Assembly (NCBI GenBank): GCA_023053575.1
Contig: JAKZAP010000018.1
Location: 14,350,202 to 14,414,201, forward strand
Direction: 5' to 3'
DNA: 64,000 nt
Source of the DNA: Branchinecta lynchi
Taxonomy: Eukaryota > Arthropoda > Branchiopoda > Anostraca > Branchinectidae
Shown: in pieces, positions 1 through 10,300 of the stretch
Layout: every line of letters begins with the position of its first letter
How positions within the stretch are numbered: position 1 is the first letter of the stretch
The notes under the pieces: model-generated
What the model saw: only the letters and a program-made list of their open reading frames with translations
Told to the model about the DNA's origin: nothing
The model's database searches: none
Program-made: the position numbers and the translations under genes

Positions 1-1113
1 CGCGTAGATCTTCAAGCAGTGACGTAATCTGTTGCGGTGTCTATCACTACTTTTCTGGTTTGCAATACCATTGACAGCACAGTATGTTCCTGGTTCTATG
101 TGGCAACCATTGTTGCCAGGAAGTAAATTACGAATTCATTACTTCCCCCCCCCCCCCCCATGAAAATGAGCTAGTTTCGCCACTGTTTGGGAGTGTTGGG
201 TATTGTTTGATAAGGGGGTTCCTTTACGAACATCAAGACCATCAGATAGGGTGGTCCCTTTTATAGGTATAGGCTTCTCAACTCCCTCCGTGCATGCGTG
301 TCTCGGCGTTCTGAGGTTTTCCGGTGCCATACGTGCCCTCTTGTCCGAAAGGCATCAGGGCATCTGGGCATTCAGTTTCAGTTTCAGTTTATTTCAAATA
401 TCAACACATATCGTGGATTGGGCCCAAATGGCGTGTTGAATACGTCAATATACATGAAGGCAAATCAATAATGTCTGTCATAATATCAAGATAAATAATT
501 CAAACTGAATATGGCCTAACGCAAAAACATAGAAGTGAGACACGCGCAAGAATGACTAAACCTCTTTGTTGAAAATATGTACAAATTTAGGGATAAAACT
601 ATTACGGTACCGCTCCGTACGGTAGTCACGGGGTTCTAGCTTGGGTATTCGCTCCGCACGCGCTCTTTGCGGACGCAAACGTTAAGGTTGGAACATAGGG
701 AAATCCGTTCATTGCGGGGCGTCTTGGAAGTCAGTTCTTTCGGAAGGTCGGCCAGTAGGCGTAAATTCATTTCAGCAAAGTGACTTGCGAATATCCAATT
801 TTGTTCTCTTTAATTTCTTCAATTGGTCTTACCAATAAAATCTATTGCCGGTAATTTCTCTTTTATAAGGTTCTGGTATATTTCCTGGGGGTGGCCTTTT
901 GGGAGGTTTTTTTTCATCAGGGGGCCTTGCTCGCGCTACCTAGTTCTTTCCCCCTCACCAGGCGATTATAACCCTAGCTTTGGTGAAGAGTTTGAGGCGT
1001 CAATTCGGAGTAGAGTTTCCAATCGTAAGCTACCTAATCAACTAGGAATGCTCAATTGGAAAATCGCGAATTCTAAACTACTAATGAGGAGAGGGTGGTA
1101 GGAAAACACTTAC
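1..1113. other. RALGPS intron, no coding feature found
   Basis: Contains a poly-C run near 146-159. I found no exon, RNA gene or recognisable element. Presumed intron downstream of exon d on the minus strand. Confidence 0.4.
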
Positions 1114-1339
1114 TTGAAATGATCATCTTCTAAAAACTTCTGAAACTCCTCTATGTAGCGTACAGACAGTAAATAACTATGAATCTTTGGTTTTGATTTC
1201 AGAAATGAGAAATCCGAGGCTTGGTAGGAAGCAATCATACGCAGAACGTTGTTTATTTTCAGTTGGCGGTGGTCCTGACCCCAACCGTTTGACTTGGGAT
1301 GTGCAGTGTCAATATGAATGAGATCAGTTAAGAAGAAAC
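1114..1339 (-). CDS. RALGPS: RALGPS exon d: end of the RasGEF domain
   Basis: 226 bp: two bases, 74 codons, two bases. Acceptor TTTTTTGTTTCTAG, donor GTAAGTG. The product reads FFLTDLIHIDTAHPKSNG, then INNVLRMIASYQ and SYLLSVRYIEEFQKFLEDD, the C-terminal RasGEF helices characteristic of RALGPS. The last two bases (AA) suggest a Lys codon completed in the next exon, as in the family's EDDNYK segment. I did not find that exon in 1-1113, so it probably lies outside the window. Confidence 0.92.
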
Positions 1340-4300
1340 CTAGAAACAAAAAACAATATTTTCAACGAGAATAACGAGGCGGACACGTGGAGTGGTCCTG
1401 GTTTGGACACGTGAGCAAAAAAGACGACTCCACCTTAGCGACGAAGGTTCTACTAATTACCCCACTACCCGGCTGGACTGAACTCTGCGGCGGCCGACGT
1501 AAAACGTGGCTAAGGACCCTCAAAGAAGACCTCAAGCCAGAGATGGGCAAATTCGATCATGAAAGGATTCGAATCCGAATCCGATTCCAAATTCGAATCC
1601 ACCATTTCATGCTGAGGATTCGAATCCGACTTTAACAAAAATCAAATCATACACATAGGCTATGGTTTAAAAATAAGAGGTCACAAAAAGCACTGATACC
1701 TAAGGTAATCAGACAACGTGATAGATTACTGAGGATGGTTGGTAGTGGAGTCCAAAAAGTTGAATTGCCTAAGCACACTGTGTAAAAATTAGTAAAACGG
1801 AAACTGGAAGGATGAAGTCTACTAATTTGAGTTTGGAATCCTAGTCCGGATCCGAATCCATCCTGACAAGCACAAGTTTCGGTAGTCACTCAAGGAGATG
1901 AGATCCGTCTTGCATTCACTCGATACCGATGCCCTTCAAGAAAGACGGAGACAGATTGCGCGACTTGGTCTGTCAGCTAATGTCGCCAGGTAGAACTGCA
2001 CAGCTTGCGTCTTGACAAAACAACAATAGCAAATAGAGGGCTGAACCAGCCATTTTCTCTGACTGTCTCCTGCGGTGCCATGAACTCCCATGTCGCCCCA
2101 AAAGATAGCGCCCTAGTACATCCAGAGCGACATAAAAGACAGTGTATCCATCTATACTATTTTCTAACTGTTTATACAGTCTATTATTTTCTATTCTTAC
2201 TACTATATTGTTAAACAATCTATTATTTTCTAACTATTTTCTACAATCTATTATTTTCTATTCTTACTACTACATTGTTACACAATATTAATTTTTAATT
2301 ATTTTCTACAATCTATTATTTCCTTACTACTTACTATATTGTTGCACAATCTTGTTCCCCAAGTAGGAAAAAAAGTTCCATTTTTGTGTTATAGATTGGT
2401 CAAAACCTAACATACAGGAACAAACGGAACTGGATTTTTTTTCCCGGCATAAGAACTGTCAGCGAACCATGACGTCAAGGTGACGGCGCAGGCAGTGGGG
2501 TTACGTCATGACTAATGTACCCCTTGCTTTCACCTTGTTTACGCTCAGCTCGGAACAAGGCGAAAGACAGAGTCGGTAGTCAACCTTTTCCTTACCACGT
2601 ACCCCTAAAATCAAGCTTCAAAAACGTTGCGTACCCCTTTTTCGACTAATCATATTTTACACGTATTTTTTAACCACGATCAAAACTTAAAAAGACGATA
2701 TTTATTATCATCAAGGCATAAACGCCTATCTGAGATTACAAATGACGGGGTATCAGATCTTGAAGACCATATTGAAATTAAGTCAGAAGATTCGAAAAAT
2801 CGAAAAATCAAAGCTAACTTGATTTTGGGACCTTTACGTACCATTTACGCGGCTGGGAACCACTGGTCAAGAGAGACAGTAGAGTCGCGAGTTAGCCAGT
2901 TAATGGCTACCAGATAAATGTGTAGGGAAGCCTGATTTTGCCCGGATAATATAATATTTTGCCCGGATAATAAACGTTCTCGTTCCTTATTTATATGTCG
3001 AAAGGATAAAAGACAGGGTAACACGAGACATTAGCAGGAGTCAGACACGCACTGGCGATTGCTTTAAAACGTCAGCCCAATACCTACGTCGTGACTAGGT
3101 TCGAGAAGAAACTGCATGGTTTCCGAACGACAGGACTGCATTTGCATGCTCAGGAACTAAATATAGACAGCCCCCCGTCAATTTTCGTTATTAAATTGTC
3201 CTAAGTAATCCTACTGCTCGAGCTCTACTAACAGGCAGCGCGAAACACTGCATTCAAAAGCGTTGATCTGGTCACTAGCAGGCAGTAGCAGGGACGCTAT
3301 AAGCAAGATAACCGCTGCCCTGAAGTCTCGGCATACGTGAAACGTAGTTTACAAATACATATGTCGGTTTCCTAACTCACAAGCCTTTCATTCCCAAAAT
3401 AGGGACAGAAACTCACCCAGGTACGGTATGCAAGGCAGGCTGAGACTATCCATCTTTTCACGAAGCTTGAAGAAATTGTCCTTATTATCGAAGAGGCTGA
3501 ATAATTTCTCATAAAGTAGGAGATCTTTTTTTGGGACATGGCGCCAAGTCTGCTTCAGCCTAGAAGATAAATAAGACCAAACGTTTCAGCGGAATTCCAA
3601 AGAAAAATACAGAATATCGGGTCTAACAGATTTCCGGAACCCGTAAACTTGCAACGTAATACTTACAGACACTGAGATCCATTAGATAAAACTTTTCGCC
3701 AAAAGCAATTAGGTAACTAAATTCATTCATCAAACCATATGAGCAGCCGTTGATACTAAGAAAAACCGTCAAGTATATTAGGTATTATTATTAGTATATT
3801 CAGTATGATCTAAAAACACATACCGGACAAGCCCATGTGTTGTTTTTGCGTCAAGACACAACTTCATAACATAACACACGTATATACAATTTTGCAACAT
3901 TTATACCGACGTCTTAATATGGTCAATAACATAATAGACTACAGACTACAATAATATAAAACTTAATGTTCAAATGCGCTTCGAGTTGTATAAACGAACA
4001 AACGAGGGGACGAAACTCTGATGATACCGTGTCGTAAAGCTACCACCGACTCTGAACGACCACAGGCTCGGCAGATGGACGAGGAAGACCAATTCGGGAG
4101 GGGACAAAATCAGGGAGGAGGATAACGCGGTGAAGACACATGGGAGTGCTTGGTACCAGGAACATGGAATGTCATCCGCTCCAAGCGGATTAGTCTCTGT
4201 CTTCTCTGTCCCCCTCACCTCATTATCAGAGCCGATTGTACAGAGATGGTAAAAATCGACACATGAGTTGAGCAACAGAATCTAGAACCTTTAATTTTTT

Positions 4301-7300
4301 AAACTTTGGTTCTCATTGTGAGATTGGTTCGCACCTTTTTTCTGCTCAAGGAATACAATTAAACAAATATCCTAGCAGAGCTTTAGCTAAGCGTTTGGGG
4401 GACCCGTTATATTTGACAGCTCAGCTGGCTTATCCGGTTAGTGCAGTCAGCTTGGGCTGAAGGAATACTAATCGGAGGAATAGTCGGAGCTGAACAGCAT
4501 AGTGGCTCTGAATTGTAATATGGACAATTATTCTCTCTTTTTTCTCTCCCTTTTCTCTCTTTAATTTAGCCGCATATTTTGGAATATTACATTACCACTA
4601 TTATCAATATTACTATTTTCAGTTCTGAATCTATGTTCGATCAGGGATCCATCTGATGTTCTACTCATTCACTAGGTCGGGTCTAGGCAACCCCCCCCCC
4701 CCCCCCTGGCAAAAAAGTCTTAATAAAAAAATGGGTTGTGGACCGCGAACACATCATTACTGGCTTCGATTTCGAATCTATTTTATCGAGTTAAATCTTA
4801 AAATTTTCAGTCGATTCGAAAAGAATTTACTCTACTTACTGTCACGAATCCCATGCCACACCCTTGCTAACGCCCTGATGCATACAGGGCGGAATAAAAA
4901 ATAAGTATCTGAGTCAATCACGCACTGGTCCCTTACGACTCAGATACCAGAGAATTGTAATACTGGAGTTCTTTCCGGTTGTAGGCCTATACTGTTTGGT
5001 TCTAAGTATAGAAACACACCTGACCTTTTAGTAATATCTACCATCGAAACTCGACACTTACCTGTATATCGGTTCACTTTTCAGCGCAGAGAGAAGTGCA
5101 AAGAGAGAGTGCAAGTTGGTAAGCTCATTCAACTTCTTCGCCACTCGAATGAAGTAGGAGATAACCTCTGCCCTAACTCTAGGGTCGCTATGGTTCAAAA
5201 CCTCCTGAACCACCCAAAAGCTGACCTTAAAGAGAAATGCAACGTTTGATCAGAAATGCACGATGTGCTGTTCTACTCATTCACATGGTCGGGTCTAGGC
5301 GACCCCCCCCCCCCCCCCCCCCTGTCGAACAAATAGTAATAAAAAACTGCAGTTTGGACCGCGAGCGCTTACGGATTTTCCATAGACACGCGAGTTAAAT
5401 GCAAACGCGTGACTACTTTTAATAAAATTGCATTTTATTAACACCCTGTGGTGGGAGCTGGTTCCCTGGGGGGGGGGGGGGGGGCACGGGGTATGTCCGG
5501 TGGGGTCGCCTAGGGGGGGGCTGCTAGACGGAATCCCACAAGGTCTTTTCACTACTATCATTTTCGGCACTGTCACAAGTTTCATAACAGATAGCGCGTC
5601 CTTGGTGTCAAATGTTACACGAACTTATCTGCTAAGAGCCTTTTAAATGTTATCTTTTCGCAAAAAGTAAGACTTAAAAAAAGTCAACAGTCATAACAGA
5701 AGTTTTGTCTCGAAACAATAATAATTACAAGGGTCCTAACAGATATGTTATCATAACGTAAACGTAACATAAGGATGCGCAAACCCGTGGTGTCCGTTAT
5801 CAAACTTCTGACAGTAGATATTCCTTCAGCCCAAGCTGGCTGCGAATCATATTTGACGGAGCAAAACGGATAAGTCAGCTACTGCGACAGTGTAGTCAGC
5901 AGAATAAGATGTCCAATCTTTGGCCAAAGCGGCGGAAGCCGCCTACAGGACCCAGGTGTATTTTTACGGTCTCCTACAGGACCCAGGTCTTTTTTTACGG
6001 TCTCCCAGCAATTCTTAAGTCGACCACCAGGTCTCTTTCGCCAAGAAAGTAGGAGGGGTTGGGGGGGGGGGGGGGCTCTGAGAATTTTTTTAACCAGGCG
6101 ATCATTTTGGAGCTGGTGGAGGTGACGGAACCAACGTAGGTGACAGGTTTTGACGACTGATGTAGCTTTTTGGCATCGCAAAACGTAAGTGACGGGATAT
6201 CTATGACTTCGTAAAAGTTATCCGTCTGTCAGTGTGACGGTACGTCACTTATTCTAGTGCCATTCATCATCCCGTATATATTTATCATTCATTCTGTTGT
6301 TAAGTCAGTGAATAAACCAACTTCCGAGGAGACTGTTATCAGTTACGTAGGACACGCCTTCACACTGGTGGCAGCGGTGGGATTCATTTACCAGTTTAGT
6401 TAGTCCATTCCGAGAGTCGGAAGGGTTAACACTGGAGTGATTACAGTGAGCGATAGAAAAGGTACGTACAAGTGTAGTGTTTTGTGCATTTATTCGTCAC
6501 TGCGATTGTCTTGAAGTTTAGAATAAGGATTAGGGTAAATGCACTGAGTATAGATATATCCAAAAACAGCGTTTACATATTCGGAAAGAGATTCTAAGCT
6601 TTAAGACAAGACGGTTTTACAGTTCGAATAAAGTGGAGTGGTACAGGTTCCAGAACGAATCCCCATAAGAAAGAATCTATAGGCTCAAGGGTGAGCGCTA
6701 TAGACCATTTGGTGCATTACGGTAAGGACCTATAGGCTCAAGAGATATTCGGAACTGTAAAGACAGAATCAGCAAGGAGCAACAAATGCCAAAGTAAGCA
6801 AACCCAAGAAATTACTTGTAGCTCAAGTGAAAAGTTACGTCATTCTGCTAGAGATTGTAAAAAAGTTCAAGAGAATAATTCCGGGATAGTGCCAGCTGGG
6901 CCATCCAAGCTGTCAAACAGGATTTTTGAAAATGCGTCAACTACAGCACGTGAGGTTGCACAGGCACCACTAGATGTCATCGTGGCATGTGGGCCATCAG
7001 TACCAAGCTCCACCACAATGCTAGACGAAAAGCTTCCCAATCAGTTGATTGATAGCGGCAGTAGAGTAAGCGTGCTTGGAAAAGATCTAACTGGAAAGAA
7101 AGAACTGAAACACGATTTTTTTCAGATAAGCTGCATCTCTTCGGATTCAAAGCAGTTTCCTGCACAGAGGGGAGCCGATGAAAGCGCGTTCTCAACTGCG
7201 GCCGCAAAAGCAGCAGTGGGTCACGAGGATCTAACAGCTAAGCAGCGCGCAGTTACGTCGCCGAGAACGTTTGAAAGAACAAAGCTCAAGGAGAAACACA

Positions 7301-10300
7301 AGGTACGTTTTGTTTGCAATAACAATGACCCTTCACGTATCGTCAGAAAGAGTCGAGAAATTCCTGATAAGTCCCAGCTAGTCCTACTTAAGAGAAAGAG
7401 GAAGGAAGTCTTACGGTTTGCGCATTGCAATCCGCTAGGTAGACATTTAGAGAAAAATAAGATGTCGGAAAAGACCCTCCAGCTACTTGACCGGCAAAAA
7501 ACGTAGACCGAGCCTTAGAGATCCGGGAACGAAATTCCTAAGATTGGCGGACGATCGAGGAGGGGGCGGGAAAGTACAGAGGGGCATACTTTGATAGCGA
7601 ACCAATGTCAGTTTGCTCACGACGCCCGCATGAAGTGAAAGATTCGTCGAAGGTCCGACTAAGATAATCTGAAGAAGGCTTTCGTCAGAGAAGAAGAAAG
7701 TATGTTGTACATAGTGTAAAAATGTAATAAAATTGCAGGTCAAGACGAGGACTGAAGGGCGAAAAGCGCCACGTATTTCCTTGAGAGCAAAGCCGGCGTC
7801 GGCGAAGAAACGTTTTTCATAGAGGTACATCGGATCGTCTACACCGAAGTCCACGCAGTGGCGACGCCCCTCACGCAACCGAAGCACTCAGCGTCTGTCG
7901 TCTAAGAAAGCACTTCTACTCCTCGGGACTGCAAGGGGATGTGATTTATTAGTGCAGTCTTGTGTCGGGGGGGGGGGGGGCAATGTAAAGGAGGGTTAGT
8001 GTGACGGTACGTCACTTATTCCAGTGCCGTTCATCATCCTGTATATATTTATCATTCATTCTGTTGTTAAGTCAGTCAATAAACCAACTTTAGAGGAGAC
8101 TGTTATCAGTTACGTAGGTCACACCTTCACAGTCAGCACGATAACTCTCGAAGGGGTAAAGATATTTTCTTCAAACTTGGTATAAGGACCCACTGGCTCA
8201 AAGTCAGAGCTGCTGCGAGTCCAGCAAATCCGAGTCCGAGTCCTTGGAAAAGGCGTCTCGAGACGAGTCCGGAATCCGAGACCACAGCTCTGGCGGACGG
8301 ACAGCTCCGTGAAAGACGAGTCCGAGTCCTTGAAAAAGGCGTCTCGAGAAGAGTCAGAGTCCACCAGCTCTGGTCAAAGTACGCGTCAAATTCGTAGAGG
8401 AGCCCTGTAGCCCAACATTTAGGGGTGGGGAGGGGGTCTCAAATTAAGGGATGAAATAAAATATCTTTTAAAGCTTATGAGATAGTCTTTTTAGGGGTAA
8501 GGTGACATGCTGAATCCATTTCTGAACTTTTTCTTTCCTGTCGGACAAATATTTCACCCGGAATCCGGCCGAAACCGGAAATTTGTTGGAATGGAAAGTT
8601 ATTTCTGACCTCAATTAAGGATTAGATATAGGCGTAAGGAGACATGCTTCGTTTCCTTGGCGGAGAGCTGTTCGCCCGGGATCCGGCCAAAGCCGGAATT
8701 TCCTTCAAGTAAAAGTCTTTTTAGTCGAAGGAAATTACTTCGACGTAGATTAGAGATTCGATTTAGGAGTAAAGATAAATGACGAATCCGCATGTGAACT
8801 TCATTTATTCATTGAACAAAGAATGCGTCCGAAATTCTGCAACCCAGAAATTCCATAAGAGCGAAAGTTAAATCTGAAGTCGTCTAGAGCTTTGATATTG
8901 GGGAGAAGCATGTACCTTCAATTCACATTAAACTCTTTCTTTTCTCAGCTGATCAGTCGTCTGACTCAAATCCGTGCAAAACCAGCACTTTTACTCTTTT
9001 ACATCTCTAATAACTCTATGTGTCGGTATAAAGATAAAGCCAGGCTTCATCTTCCAGATTCCCAGACGTCCGGTGCTTCCGCATAGTCAAGCTAACTCTT
9101 CCAGATTTTGGTGAAAATGATGACATCCAATTCCGCTATTGTTCAACAATTCCTAGATGTCCCCTTCGCATTTCAAATATCTCTTGCATCCCAGTCATAA
9201 CTGACAATCACTTTCCCTTTCCTCCCTACATTTGTATGTTTTTTCTGTCTCCCGAATGGATTGCCTCTATGGTACCTTCCAGACATCCGGAATCTGGGGT
9301 GTCCAACACGCCGGACTTCCAGACGTTTTTGGCCTGACTTCACCTTCCAGATCCGTCTCGACGAAAACGGCTGTCGGGAATCTGGAAGATGAACCCTCGC
9401 TTTAATAGGACTGAATCGATCTACTTGCTTCGTCTTACTGCCGGGTCAATGGGACGATCAGAATAGGAAACAGTCAGAATTAACAAAATCCTCTGACAAA
9501 ATGTAAAGCTTGTGTATACATAAAGGACATGTTAGATCAGAATAGTTTCGACTAGCATTGTTATTCCGGTCATAATCTGACCCCAGTCTGGGTTATCTGA
9601 GCTGAGGAAAAACAACATGTACGGGACCTGGCGAAGATAGAAAATCTACCATGACACAAATGATAGGATCAAGAAGTCTCATAAATATAAGATTTTTGCG
9701 ATTCCATCGAAACTTTGGTATTGTTCTATATAGCAACAGCGACGGCGGAAACACCGTTAAATCACTCGAGGATCAAATGGAGACAAGAACTGTTGATGTC
9801 CCCTGCTCAGCGCGGCTGCATATTTCCGTACCATGCTGAAGGCTGCTTTGGAACATGGCTGCTTCCCTTGTTTTCATGTCCTGTCATGTCAGCCCATGAC
9901 ATTCTCACTTCGTTCTTCAGTGCAAAATTCCAGATGCCTTACTTGTTAAAATGTGTGTCATTGTCACGGCCGTATCCGGGGAGGGGGGGGGTTGAACCCC
10001 CCCCCCCTCCCCGAAACAGACAAAAATAATCATTTTTATAGGCTTTTCCCTCTGATCTATGTGTTTTTTCTACTTTTTTGTCCGACCAGCAGGCAATAAC
10101 CCCCCCCCCCCCCCCAAATAAATTCCTGGATACGGGCCTCGTTATTGTGTTATTAAGTAAGTTGAAAGATTTTAATTCTCTTTGTCGTTTTGTACAGTTA
10201 ATTTTTTGGTTCACGCCTGTTTCTACATTATTCAAATAATGCATACAACGGATACGTTAGCTACGATGCTTTAGCATCGATATTTCGGCCCTTCTTGGCA

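Larger units (their letters stand above)
6233..8131 (+). mobile_element. Compact LTR retrotransposon with 5-bp target duplication
   Basis: 1,899 bp between GTCAG (6228-6232) and GTCAG (8132-8136). The flanks join into the family A left-end sequence, so the empty site is visible by comparison with 19735-19760. Two 132-bp LTRs surround a ~1.6-kb interior; AAAGGAGGG just before the 3' LTR is a plausible polypurine tract. The interior keeps one open frame (6740-7506) with gag-end, protease-like and integrase-start-like segments but no reverse transcriptase, so it is an internally deleted, non-autonomous copy. Gypsy-type affinity is inferred. Confidence 0.88.
6167..9725 (+). mobile_element. Family A element A1, with nested insertions
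   Basis: Left end TTTTTGGCATCGCAAAACG (degenerate GGGATCCC palindrome), then GTAAGTGACGGGATA and GTCCGTCTGTC-like sequence; right end ATTCCATCGAAACTTTGG. Inside are ~136-bp-type monomers (TAAGGAGACATGCT, TCCGGCC.AA.CCGGAA). An LTR retrotransposon (6233-8131) splits it, and an inverted-repeat element (9035-9404) sits in its right half. Non-autonomous; no protein found. Confidence 0.75.
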
